Positions 33,084 to 41,740 of a stretch of 44,846 bases of DNA are shown in pieces. Source of the stretch: a virus. The position numbers and the translations under genes are program-made. Location of the stretch: the IMG/VR virus record IMGVR_UViG_3300023257_000043, positions 1 to 44,846 of that record. One strand, given 5' to 3'. Each line of letters opens with the position of its first letter. Position 1 is the first letter of the stretch. The notes below the pieces were generated by a model. It saw only the letters and a program-made list of their open reading frames with translations, was not told where the DNA came from and made no database searches.

Positions 33084-34187
33084 TTACTTCTTGCGCTTCA
33101 CGCCACGCTTAACCTTTTTCTTGGGTGGCGGATCATCTTCTTCCTCGTCCAGTCCTGCTTGAACATCATCCGCGAGATCATCGAAATCGAAATCCAAATC
33201 ATCACTATCAAAATCTATGTCATCGCTGGAGTCAGCGTCATCAGCCTCGTCCGTCTCGAAAGGAGCCTCCTCATCATCTTTGCCTAAGTCAAATTCATCT
33301 TCATCCTCGACAGGTTCTTCTTTCTTAGGCTTAGGCTTTTTAGCCTTTGGCTTCTTTGCCTTCGGTTTTGGCTTGGGCTTCTCTTCAACCTCGTCCTCTT
33401 CACCATCTATGTTGATATCGTCATCATCAACGTCAACGAACAAATCGTCCTCGTCAATAACTACCTCTTTCTTTGCCTTCGGCTTCCTTTCAGACTTAGC
33501 TGTATCATAGGACTCATCAACATCGTCATCCTCGTACAAGATTCCTTTTATCTCTTCGGTGGTAAGGAACTCTGCCTCTTCATCAAGGTTATTAAGTTTC
33601 TTGAGCAAGGACTTCCACGCTTTGGTATTCTTAATAGAAGACGGCTTACCACCAGCGCGGATATCGTAGTTAGGCCATTCACGCTTGGACTTGGGATCTT
33701 TGACCATCGTTTTTGTGATAGTCAAAACTCGTCCGGTGAGCTGGTCAGTAATGTCACCAAAATCAGGATCGTTGATGATACCGAGAATGGGATTAAGAGT
33801 CTTGATACCAAACTCAAACTTCTGCACCCCAGCTTTAGTATCGTCAACATCTATGACATTACACAGATAGCGGGACTTAGCGCCGATGCGACTAGCGAAC
33901 TCTCTATCCTGTGAATCTCCACTCTTGTAACGCTTCTTGACATAGGAGCATACAGGACACTTTTTACCGTCCATCTTCGGACAATAAATCTTTTCTTCAT
34001 CCTCACCTACTCCGTAATGTACTCTGATTTCCGTAAAGAATCTACGCATGTCTTGATGCGGAGGCATAATTCGTATCCGCGTTTTATCACTCAGGCTGAT
34101 GTAACCTGGGCGACCGGCGGATTCTCCAGCCAGCTTCTTTTCTACCTTTGCATGATACTGTTTCAAATCATCTAAATCTAGTCCCAT
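33084..34187 (-). CDS. Single-stranded DNA-binding protein, T4 gp32-like
   Basis: A 367-residue protein. The core (about 1-200) has H-x11-C-x7-C-x2-C at HYG...YCPKMDGKKCPVC, close to the gp32 zinc site H-x12-C-x9-C-x2-C, and a conserved EIRVHYG segment within the OB fold. From about residue 215 on it is low-complexity: an acidic stretch, a Lys/Pro repeat (KPKAKKPKAKKPKPKK), then a long Asp/Glu/Ser run. Acidic tails in gp32 recruit replication proteins. Here the last 15 residues are basic (KKKVKRGVKRKK), which is unusual. Placed between polymerase and RecA, as expected. Confidence 0.82.
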   Translation of the reverse strand: MGLDLDDLKQYHAKVEKKLAGESAGRPGYISLSDKTRIRIMPPHQDMRRFFTEIRVHYGVGEDEEKIYCPKMDGKKCPVCSYVKKRYKSGDSQDREFASRIGAKSRYLCNVIDVDDTKAGVQKFEFGIKTLNPILGIINDPDFGDITDQLTGRVLTITKTMVKDPKSKREWPNYDIRAGGKPSSIKNTKAWKSLLKKLNNLDEEAEFLTTEEIKGILYEDDDVDESYDTAKSERKPKAKKEVVIDEDDLFVDVDDDDINIDGEEDEVEEKPKPKPKAKKPKAKKPKPKKEEPVEDEDEFDLGKDDEEAPFETDEADDADSSDDIDFDSDDLDFDFDDLADDVQAGLDEEEDDPPPKKKVKRGVKRKK

Positions 34188-34202
34188 AATAATTCCTCTT
34201 TC

Positions 34203-34748
34203 CTATTCATCGTCCTCATCTGAATCGTCAGTTAAATGACTCACAATCTTTGACGCCTTATCAGCCAATGCCTCTATGTCTGACGCATGCTCCTTTCTCT
34301 GCGTTGCTCCAAGACTGATGAGCATGTTGGCTCGTTGTTCAAACGACTTCTTGGCTACCTTCAGTAACTTCCATTGAAGTTCTGCCTTACGAAGAGTGGA
34401 TGTTGCCTGTTGATACGACTCATCCTGATTCACTGTATTCTTAATTTGCGCCTCTGTAGGAGGCTTTGGTTGTTCTTCCTTCAGTGTGGCACGAGTCTCT
34501 TCACCTAGAACGGCAAACATTGCATTTCGCTCGTCCTCCAGCTTGTTCACAAGACCTTCAGCATTAGCTTCTAAACTTGCCCAATATGCGTATTTGCCAG
34601 ACTGCTCCGCGAACTCCTTGGACAAATCCTCGGCGTTGACTTTGATCTCTTCACGCAAATTGATCTTCTTCTTCATGTGGAGAAACGGTAACATGACAGA
34701 AAACAATAACGGATCTCTCTCCTTTTGCTGTTTTTTATCCTTTGGCAT
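34203..34748 (-). CDS. Helical protein, possible UvsY-like recombination mediator
   Basis: A 181-residue almost wholly helical protein. Residues 35-160 are charged coiled coil with a central conserved-looking TEAQIKNTVNQDESYQQATSTLRKAELQWKLLKVAKKSFEQRANMLISLGATQRKE, which resembles the helical end of T4 UvsY, the mediator that loads UvsX onto gp32-covered DNA. The tail is acidic (DDSDEDDE). Location immediately upstream of the SSB fits that role. Similarity is by eye and weak, so treat the function as a hypothesis. Confidence 0.5.
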   Translation of the reverse strand: MPKDKKQQKERDPLLFSVMLPFLHMKKKINLREEIKVNAEDLSKEFAEQSGKYAYWASLEANAEGLVNKLEDERNAMFAVLGEETRATLKEEQPKPPTEAQIKNTVNQDESYQQATSTLRKAELQWKLLKVAKKSFEQRANMLISLGATQRKEHASDIEALADKASKIVSHLTDDSDEDDE

Positions 34749-34794
34749 AATTTATTCCATTTCCTTCCTCTTACTATAAAGATGTGCCCACGCG

Positions 34795-37311
34795 TTACCC
34801 GCTTACATTCAAATCCTTTAAGGCTCCCCAACGCTTACCGACAGCCACATCAGCCACCAGCGGGATCCCTCTCATAAACGGTAGATCAACACTTTCCATC
34901 TTCCGCTTAATTACAATAATTACCTCCTTTGCTCTTGATCGTAGAACCTCAAAATACAGAGCGTCATGGTTTTCATTGACCGGAATTACAATGTTCTTCC
35001 AACCCAACCAATCCCTCTGCCTAAACTCTCTCATTATGGCTATAAATGCAAGCTTCAATATATCTGCTGCTGTACTCTGGATTCCGGTATTCTTACATTG
35101 CCTGATAGCGTGACCGAAATGTTTCTCTGCTATCCTCCTATTCATTCCTTTCAAATCCTTCAGTTGCCTTCTCCTACCAAACGGATTTGTTGTGTATCCA
35201 TTCTTCAACGCCTCGGCAATAACAGTTTTCCAATAAACTTCTTCGATGCTTGGATAGGTATCAAGGAACTTCTGTAGTTGCTCCTCAGCCTGTTGTAACG
35301 TTGTTTCTCCATCAAGATTAAATCCTTTTCGATCATCAACCAAGCCGTGAGCTGTTCTACCATACAAGACACCGAAATTGAATCCTTTAGCCTTTACTCG
35401 CTGCTCTTTTGTTAATTCATCAACAGACACACCAAATATTCCACAGCCTGTATTACTATGAATATCTCCTCCTCCCATAAAACATTTAATCATATTTTCA
35501 TCACCTGACAGTGCTGCCATAACACGAAGCTCTACCTGAGAATAATCAGGACTAACTAGAATGTAACCGGGACGAGCGACGTACAAGTTTCTGAGGAAAG
35601 AACCGCGCTCGATGTTTTGAAGATTTGGATCTCTTGTAGCAGTCCTTCCAGTGTCAACAAACCTATACCGTGGGTGAATGCGATTCTCTGTTGTTATCCT
35701 TCTACGCTCAACTATCGGAGTGACATAGGTATTCAACCGCTTTGTCTGCTTTCGGTACTTCAATAGAACCTCAGCGAACTTTGAATTGTAATCATCTACC
35801 AGCACCGTAAGGACTTTCTCATCAACCTGAGCCTTACCTGACTCTGTAGTTATAATCACCGGTAGACCCATTAATCCAAATAGTATCTGCGCCATCTGGT
35901 CATTTGACGAGAACTTAAAAGACGCTCCTTTCCTCATCATGTACTGAAAAACTTCAGGAAACTCAAACATCTGCTTCTCAAACTTCTTTATTTTCTTCAG
36001 TATGTGCCGTTCTACCTTCTTTGCATAAACCGGATCAGCAGCCAATCCGTAATACATAAGGTCAGCATATCCTTCTGCAACAGATGGTGATACGATTTCT
36101 GAATAGAGATGCCACATCTTTTCTTTCTTCAACTGCTTCTCTACCACTCCAGCTATTCTAAATGTCATATCGCAGTCGGTGCAGTTGTAATTCGACATTG
36201 CCATGAGCGGAATGTTACACATCAAAAGACCTGAGTACTTTTTCCAGAATCTATCTTTGTATCCGCCGTACTCTGAAAAATACTCCCACACCATTGATTC
36301 CAAACCGTTATTTCCTGTTTCATCTAGGAGTCGATGCATTTCCATCGTGTCCAGAACTTTACCTTGTATCTCAATATCAAACTGTCTTCTTAGTTCAACC
36401 ATATCAAACAATACGTTCTGTGCAATGAATGTTTTGGTTTCATCCTCAAACAAATCCTTCAAGTGTGTGATAATAGCTTGTTTGTGTTCAAGAGTTATTT
36501 CACTATGATGGACTGGAATACAACACGCTTCTCCAGGTGCCCAGCTAAACCCAATGCACACAATAGTACTATCTGTCTTGCTCATCGTCTCTATATCGAA
36601 ACTGAGCCTGTCATACTTCGATAGCTGTAGGATATGTGAAATAGCTGAACTATCATCACGAGAGCACTTGTATCCTTCATGTAACTTACTCTGAGGCTGT
36701 TCGATCTCCTCACCTTTTAATACAGACACAACCTTCTTCAAATCGGCACGGAAAAGTTTAAGCTGCTCCTCGTGCTCTTCTCTATAACCTTTTCTTAAAA
36801 TGAACGCTGGATGGACGGTTGGAACTACCGGAATGTTACTCAGGCCAGCAACCTTGTTACTATACCTCAAGACATTGCCTCTAAACCTTTGAATCCCCTT
36901 CAAACCCATTAGGCTACTCAACGCAACACCACCAAGAGGTACAATGACCTTCAATGTATCTTTGTACTTCACCAATTCAGCTATAAGTTTAGGATTACAA
37001 GCAATGATTTCCTTACTCGTTGGTTGTCTATTTTTATCATTAGGTGTAGTTGGCCGACAGCGAACAGCGTTGGTTATAATGTATCCTTTAGTTATTCCTA
37101 CTTTATACAGAGCCTTTCTGAGGAGCTTGCCACTTTTTCCTACAAATATTTCTCCTTCCTCATCCTCGTGTTTACCGGGAGCTTCTCCAATGAATATAAT
37201 CTCTACAGGACCACCACTTGAATACGGAGGTATACACGGATGATTGATGCCGGATGCACTTAATTCACACTTAGTGCATCCGGCCATCTTGTTACCAAAC
37301 AAATCCTGCAT
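34795..37311 (-). CDS. DNA polymerase family A with N-terminal uracil-DNA glycosylase domain
   Basis: An 838-residue fusion. Residues 1-200 are a family-4 uracil-DNA glycosylase: four cysteines (C12, C15, C85, C105) placed for a 4Fe-4S cluster, GEAPGKHEDEEG (42-53) and VHPAF (166-170). Next comes a 3-prime to 5-prime exonuclease (LSFDIETM, later NYNCTDCDM), then polymerase motifs A (VSPDYSQVELRV), B (RVKAKGFNFGVLYGRT) and C (NENHDALYFEV). Motif C has His-Asp-Ala where family A usually has His-Asp-Glu. Such fusions occur in SPO1-type phages. The enzyme is the main replicase, working with the clamp genes just upstream. ATG shares one base with the previous stop. Confidence 0.95.
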   Translation of the reverse strand: MQDLFGNKMAGCTKCELSASGINHPCIPPYSSGGPVEIIFIGEAPGKHEDEEGEIFVGKSGKLLRKALYKVGITKGYIITNAVRCRPTTPNDKNRQPTSKEIIACNPKLIAELVKYKDTLKVIVPLGGVALSSLMGLKGIQRFRGNVLRYSNKVAGLSNIPVVPTVHPAFILRKGYREEHEEQLKLFRADLKKVVSVLKGEEIEQPQSKLHEGYKCSRDDSSAISHILQLSKYDRLSFDIETMSKTDSTIVCIGFSWAPGEACCIPVHHSEITLEHKQAIITHLKDLFEDETKTFIAQNVLFDMVELRRQFDIEIQGKVLDTMEMHRLLDETGNNGLESMVWEYFSEYGGYKDRFWKKYSGLLMCNIPLMAMSNYNCTDCDMTFRIAGVVEKQLKKEKMWHLYSEIVSPSVAEGYADLMYYGLAADPVYAKKVERHILKKIKKFEKQMFEFPEVFQYMMRKGASFKFSSNDQMAQILFGLMGLPVIITTESGKAQVDEKVLTVLVDDYNSKFAEVLLKYRKQTKRLNTYVTPIVERRRITTENRIHPRYRFVDTGRTATRDPNLQNIERGSFLRNLYVARPGYILVSPDYSQVELRVMAALSGDENMIKCFMGGGDIHSNTGCGIFGVSVDELTKEQRVKAKGFNFGVLYGRTAHGLVDDRKGFNLDGETTLQQAEEQLQKFLDTYPSIEEVYWKTVIAEALKNGYTTNPFGRRRQLKDLKGMNRRIAEKHFGHAIRQCKNTGIQSTAADILKLAFIAIMREFRQRDWLGWKNIVIPVNENHDALYFEVLRSRAKEVIIVIKRKMESVDLPFMRGIPLVADVAVGKRWGALKDLNVSG

Positions 37312-38189
37312 CAGTTATTTCCTTTGAGAATGCGCTGAATCTTGCAGAACAATCCTTGTAGCTGGAGTACTTTCGTTGTTCCTTGTGCCATATAGAACTC
37401 TGTCTCGGCAATGAACGGTAGTATTTCTGCACGTTGCTCAGTCTTTACCGCTTCATGCCAGATTCTATCAAGGATAATGTGTGTCTCTCCGCTGTTCTTG
37501 AACGTCAAGTCGATGAACTTCTTTATCCCCATAGTTAATACGTCCTCATCGAACTGTAACTTGGAGATTTTACCACCATTAAGATACCGCTCAAGGATAG
37601 TCATGGCCTTCCGCATATCTCCACCACTCAACTTAGCCGCTTTTATTGCAACCTCCTTCTTTGGTTTTCCGGCCTTTTTCATCAACCTGAAGATATGCTT
37701 TGCTACGAGCTTGATAGGAATGTAATCGAAATGGCACTCCACACAACGGCTTACCAGCGGCTCAATAAGTTTCTGTTCGTAATTAGCTGAAAGAATAAAC
37801 CGGCAATTCTTAAAATTGACTTCCATTATTCTACGAAGAGCATTCTGTGCGTCTTTCGTGAGTGAATCCGATTCGTCAAGGAACACCACCTTGGGTTTGC
37901 CTTGGGCTAGGCCAACTGTACGGCAAAAATCTTGTACCTTTCCTCTGATGACCTGTATACCTCTTTCCTCACTAGCATTCATCTCCAAGAAATTGCCTCG
38001 CCATGATTTACCAAACATTGCTTTTGCCAAGATGAGCGCCATTGTTGTCTTACCTGTTCCTGCCGGTCCGTAGAACAGGAGATGTGGAATGGTTCCATCC
38101 TTCTCTAACAATGTCTGTAGCATCTCCTTTGTATCTTCGTGTCCCACAAATCCATCAAAGGTAGTCGGACGATAATCTTCAATGAGCAT
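37311..38189 (-). CDS. Clamp loader ATPase (T4 gp44 / RFC small-subunit-like)
   Basis: A 292-residue AAA+ ATPase with a Walker A GPAGTGKTT (41-49), Walker B VVFLDESD (101-108), sensor I ILSANYEQ and an arginine finger in VSRC (146-149). The NASEERGIQVIRGKV segment after the Walker A helix matches the eukaryotic/archaeal RFC and T4 gp44 type rather than bacterial DnaX. It would load the sliding clamp for the polymerase encoded one base downstream. Length is slightly shorter than gp44 (319), with a helical collar at the end. Confidence 0.92.
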   Translation of the reverse strand: MLIEDYRPTTFDGFVGHEDTKEMLQTLLEKDGTIPHLLFYGPAGTGKTTMALILAKAMFGKSWRGNFLEMNASEERGIQVIRGKVQDFCRTVGLAQGKPKVVFLDESDSLTKDAQNALRRIMEVNFKNCRFILSANYEQKLIEPLVSRCVECHFDYIPIKLVAKHIFRLMKKAGKPKKEVAIKAAKLSGGDMRKAMTILERYLNGGKISKLQFDEDVLTMGIKKFIDLTFKNSGETHIILDRIWHEAVKTEQRAEILPFIAETEFYMAQGTTKVLQLQGLFCKIQRILKGNN

Positions 38190-38205
38190 AGTTATATTCC
38201 TTCCT

Positions 38206-38802
38206 TTATTTCAACATCAACTTGAAAAAGATTCTTCTTTTATTCTCAACTGATTTAAATCCGTAGGCCAACATACGGCTGATAGATGTATTTGAGCCTT
38301 TGCCTAGCAGGTATCTATCAACCGCATCCAGCACATCGGCGTTCTCAGGATAGTGCATGATGCTGCTGATGAGAAACTTCACAGCGATATACAAAGCTCC
38401 GGTATTCTCTTCCAATATCTTGAAAACAGCATCTCTATCTTTATTAAACACCACAGCGTTCAACAGAGCAAACAAGTCCTTCTTATTCCCCCATACATCA
38501 CCGTACTGAATCTTGACCAAATCAGAATTGACGCCTTTTAACAGCGCAGCACTCTTTGCGTTTGACACACGCACAACAACCGGAAGGACCGTATTGTGTA
38601 ACATCCATTTGAACTGCTTAGGTGTCAGTCCTGTCAAATCGGCGTCGATCAGTACGGTAGACGGAATGAGTGGTTTACACAGGAACATATCCTGCCGAAA
38701 CACGGACACATCAGAAAGGCTCTTATCATCCGTGAGATCAACATCTCCCACAATGACCGTAGTTAAAGGCCGCTTAGGCTTTCGTTTCTTCTTCACCGTC
38801 AT
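38206..38802 (-). CDS. Unrecognised protein in the clamp-loader small-subunit position
   Basis: A 198-residue basic protein overlapping the clamp gene by 29 nt, with GGAGA eight nt before its ATG. The first 20 residues are Lys/Arg-rich; residues about 25-110 have alternating strands and helices (PSTVLIDADLTGLTPKQFKWML, VLPVVVRVSNAKSAALL), and the end is helical (AVKFLISSIMHYPENADVLDAVDRYLLGKGS). In T4 the partner of gp44 is gp62 (187 residues). The same size, context and helical C-terminal half suggest an analogous collar or delta-type subunit. No sequence family recognised. Confidence 0.6.
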   Translation of the reverse strand: MTVKKKRKPKRPLTTVIVGDVDLTDDKSLSDVSVFRQDMFLCKPLIPSTVLIDADLTGLTPKQFKWMLHNTVLPVVVRVSNAKSAALLKGVNSDLVKIQYGDVWGNKKDLFALLNAVVFNKDRDAVFKILEENTGALYIAVKFLISSIMHYPENADVLDAVDRYLLGKGSNTSISRMLAYGFKSVENKRRIFFKLMLK

Positions 38803-39604
38803 CAGGTGATTCTCCCGTCTGAACGATATATGAAAATGAACCGTTCTCTATCCACACCGGCATTTGCTCCTGCTTGAAATTAGCCTTCGGATTGAAGAAC
38901 ATGGTAACATCTCCATCACAATTGCTGATAACTTCCTTGAAACCGAAACCGAGCGACATTGAGAAATCCTGTGAACACTCTATCTCTGACGGAACGAGCT
39001 TGGTAATAAAACGAGCACTGCCAGCAGCATTGTCGGTACTGACCTTTACCTTGCCGTCCTTGGAGATACTAAACGTATACCACTCTTCTCCAACCACACC
39101 AGCATCTCCAACCAGACTCTTTAGTAAACTGGTGTCGATGACCAACATATTCTTCTTGGAAAACTTTATCTCTTTCACATCATCATCATCATTCTTGAGA
39201 CGAAAGATTCTCTTCTGGAAATCGGTTGTTTCAATTAGTTCAAGTCCTTGCGTGCTTTCTATCAAGTCATCACTCACAACAGCAAACTGACCTTGCTTAC
39301 CTTTCTGGGTCAACGCAACATGCTTTCCGGTAAACTGCATTCTGGTCTTACTCTCGTAATCAAACCTTGAGAGGATTCCGGCAAACGTAGGCAACGCAGG
39401 TATTGTAATCCGTCCAGGTTTTTTAACTACTGCTTCTGCTTCTCCATAAAAACAAACGACACGTGTTCTGTTGACTCCCATGGCGCTGATCTTTCCGTCC
39501 GCAGCTTCGATAATACAATCTGGAACTAATCCGTTCAACGCCACCTTCGCCGCAAACTCTTTCAAATCTGCGTGGTTGACTATAACTGTAGCTTTGCTTC
39601 CCAT
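38774..39604 (-). CDS. Sliding clamp (PCNA/gp45-like)
   Basis: A 276-residue protein with the strand-rich repeat layout of DNA sliding clamps: an N-terminal half with MQFTGKHVALTQKGKQGQFAVVSDD and a C-terminal half that ends in MPVWIENGSFSYIVQTGE, the position where PCNA and gp45 subunits have the carboxy-terminal partner-binding strand. The centre contains an acidic loop DDDDVK. It encircles DNA and tethers the polymerase. Order clamp, loader, polymerase reproduces that of T4. The acidic tail (DDGEEETKA) is an addition. Confidence 0.8.
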   Translation of the reverse strand: MGSKATVIVNHADLKEFAAKVALNGLVPDCIIEAADGKISAMGVNRTRVVCFYGEAEAVVKKPGRITIPALPTFAGILSRFDYESKTRMQFTGKHVALTQKGKQGQFAVVSDDLIESTQGLELIETTDFQKRIFRLKNDDDDVKEIKFSKKNMLVIDTSLLKSLVGDAGVVGEEWYTFSISKDGKVKVSTDNAAGSARFITKLVPSEIECSQDFSMSLGFGFKEVISNCDGDVTMFFNPKANFKQEQMPVWIENGSFSYIVQTGESPDDGEEETKA

Positions 39605-39617
39605 ACTAGACCCTCCT

Positions 39618-40607
39618 TTAGAACAGCCTGTTAAGACTCTTAGCTTCTCCTATGTCACATACTCCTGGTTGCAGACGTTCCTCAAGCTCTTTGAAGAACA
39701 AAATATTTACCTCATATCTCAACGCTAACGCGGCACTCCTCTCTTCTTCATCTTCATATCTGCCTAGCTTCTCGATGGTATATCTCTCTCCATCATCGAA
39801 ATGCCTTTCTCCTAACTCATGGAAATACTTCTCAACAACCTTACGCACTCTAGGAGACCAATTACCTATGTACTCCTTTGTGTGCTTACTTGCTTCTGAT
39901 ACTGCTATGTGCGGTGTGTTTCCATAGTTCGTGTCCCAGAACTTATCTCTTATCAAGTCTTTCACCGGAACAAACACCAATCCATACGCCGCTCTCTTTT
40001 TCCACGTAGAGAAATCCACCGATCCCCATGGATGTTTCTTTAACATACCGAAACTACCCATTGCGAACCCGTGTACTTTTGTTTTCTCTTTCTCTGACAC
40101 GGCAAAGAATTTCTCATTTCCATAAAGAGGCTTTCCTTTAAAAGAGTAGCCCACGTACCTATTACACTTGCACATCTCTCTCCACCTATTGAAACCTCGC
40201 TGCTTATGCCACACAGGAACGATGTCTCTACCGACTTGTTCTCTTAACTTCTCTGTCATTTTGTCAACAGTAGCAAGTCCTATGTATTCCTCAACATCGA
40301 GTTCGATTATCCTGGAGAACATGTAATGATATTCTTTTAGATATTTAATATATAGATCAAAGAACTCATCTATCTCTGAAAGATTACCTCTGCTGGTGTA
40401 GAAGCTATGTGTACCACTATCAAGCATTATATTAGCACCGTGCTTATGTGCTTCGACCAATGCTCGATGTGTTTTACTATCGTTTCCATTCCTATACGCC
40501 TTGTACAGGTAATAGAACGACACCAGCATATTCTTATGCCCGCACCGCATCATAGCTTCAATGGAGTACGGACAGTCAGTAACAAGATAAATCTTTTCCA
40601 CGGACAA
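39618..40607 (-). CDS. dpdA: DpdA-like 7-deazaguanine transglycosylase (TGT superfamily)
   Basis: A 329-residue TIM-barrel protein of the tRNA-guanine transglycosylase superfamily, in the phage form that places 7-deazaguanines in DNA. Key stretches: NIMLDSGTHSF (59-69, with catalytic-base Asp63), RIIELDVEEYIG (99-110), and KVHGFAMGSFGML with GSVDFSTW (178-202), the last typical of phage DpdA. It would swap guanine in DNA for a modified base made by the FolE/QueE-type enzymes encoded about 3-5 kb upstream. Zinc-binding Cys of bacterial Tgt are absent, as expected. Preceded by the glycosyltransferase gene, two nt away. Confidence 0.82.
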   Translation of the reverse strand: MSVEKIYLVTDCPYSIEAMMRCGHKNMLVSFYYLYKAYRNGNDSKTHRALVEAHKHGANIMLDSGTHSFYTSRGNLSEIDEFFDLYIKYLKEYHYMFSRIIELDVEEYIGLATVDKMTEKLREQVGRDIVPVWHKQRGFNRWREMCKCNRYVGYSFKGKPLYGNEKFFAVSEKEKTKVHGFAMGSFGMLKKHPWGSVDFSTWKKRAAYGLVFVPVKDLIRDKFWDTNYGNTPHIAVSEASKHTKEYIGNWSPRVRKVVEKYFHELGERHFDDGERYTIEKLGRYEDEEERSAALALRYEVNILFFKELEERLQPGVCDIGEAKSLNRLF

Positions 40608-40609
40608 TG

Positions 40610-41740
40610 CTATTCACCACAGTCCTTCTTTATTGCTTCAATGATATTGGGTAACGCTTCAATGCATCTTGAGGCGTAATGTGCAACAGCTATAGGATTA
40701 TCTAATCTATCCTCAACCAGATTAACACAATCCGTGAGACTGTACCTTTTGTAGAGTAACTGCTTGTTGTTGCCAAGCAATTCAGGATGAGAAAAAGCAT
40801 CTGGAACTACCGGCTGGCAACCGAAGTTACACGCCTCAATAACACAATAACCAAAATTCTCTTCCGCCGTGTTTGAAACCATTACCATAGACAGCACAAG
40901 AAGATTGTAATATTCTTTCTTTGATATTCCTTCATGTAGTTCAATAATGCCTAAATCAACCAGCTCCTGTGCGTAAGCTCGTAATTCATCATCTCCCCAT
41001 TGTTTACGCGCTGTGCAAAATACCATATTAACATCAGGCCGGATCGCTTTTAACTCAATTGCTACCTGAAGAGAGTCAACAGGACACTTCTCTAGATCGG
41101 GGCGGTTAGGAAAAATAACCTGCTTAACTTTTGTATAACCATCCCCATCTAATTCATCCCATGCGTCTAATCCATCCCATGGATTACCCGACACCACGAT
41201 CTTGTTTCTGTACCACTCCACAGCCTCTGCTTCATCTTTAGCTCTACATCTAATAATCTTTCTCTTATGATAGTTAGAACCCACAAACACCTTGTCACAA
41301 ATATTTATCCAACCTCTTTCAAATATCTGCGCGAACTCAGCGCACGGTTCCATGAAATCTCCTTTTGTATAGCTGGCAGCATGAAGGAATCCATATATCT
41401 TGACAGGTATCTTATTGAGTACGGAAAGGTATCGGATGCTCTCTATCCCCCAAAACTCCAGATCACTGACAAAGAATATATCACCTGGGTTAATCATCTT
41501 CTTGTAAAACATCTTTGCAATTCCGGCTAATTGTGTAGCTTTATAATGTAGTGTAGAGTTTATGTCCAAGAAGGTTCCAGTTTCAATATGATCGGTTAAA
41601 GGACAACCATTGATAACGCCGCCGTCATATCCTGCTGCTGAAAAAGCTGTAGGAATCCAACGTGCCCACTGAGCACTGTAGCGAGACTCTAAAGGTTCTA
41701 TCGGAAGTAAAAAAACTTTTCTTTTATTATTCTGCATCAT
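40610..41740 (-). CDS. GT-B glycosyltransferase-like protein in the modification block
   Basis: A 376-residue protein. The C-terminal half has the layout of GT4-type enzymes: KQVIFPNRPDLEKCP (nucleotide loop), MVFCTARKQWG, then NTAEENFGYCVIEACNFGCQPVVPDAFSHPELL, the donor-binding E-x7-E-like site. The N-terminal half is an acceptor domain with GFLHAASYTKGDFM. It lies between an HNH gene and dpdA, overlapping the former, well away from the sugar cassette, so a DNA- or base-linked sugar transfer is a possible role. This is inference from location; the acceptor is unknown. Confidence 0.78.
   Translation of the reverse strand: MMQNNKRKVFLLPIEPLESRYSAQWARWIPTAFSAAGYDGGVINGCPLTDHIETGTFLDINSTLHYKATQLAGIAKMFYKKMINPGDIFFVSDLEFWGIESIRYLSVLNKIPVKIYGFLHAASYTKGDFMEPCAEFAQIFERGWINICDKVFVGSNYHKRKIIRCRAKDEAEAVEWYRNKIVVSGNPWDGLDAWDELDGDGYTKVKQVIFPNRPDLEKCPVDSLQVAIELKAIRPDVNMVFCTARKQWGDDELRAYAQELVDLGIIELHEGISKKEYYNLLVLSMVMVSNTAEENFGYCVIEACNFGCQPVVPDAFSHPELLGNNKQLLYKRYSLTDCVNLVEDRLDNPIAVAHYASRCIEALPNIIEAIKKDCGE

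Noticed and set aside
39618-40607. Calling the DpdA-like gene a tRNA-modifying Tgt
   Set aside because: It lacks the zinc-binding cysteines of bacterial Tgt and has the HGFAMGS and VDFSTW segments of phage DpdA; context is DNA modification.
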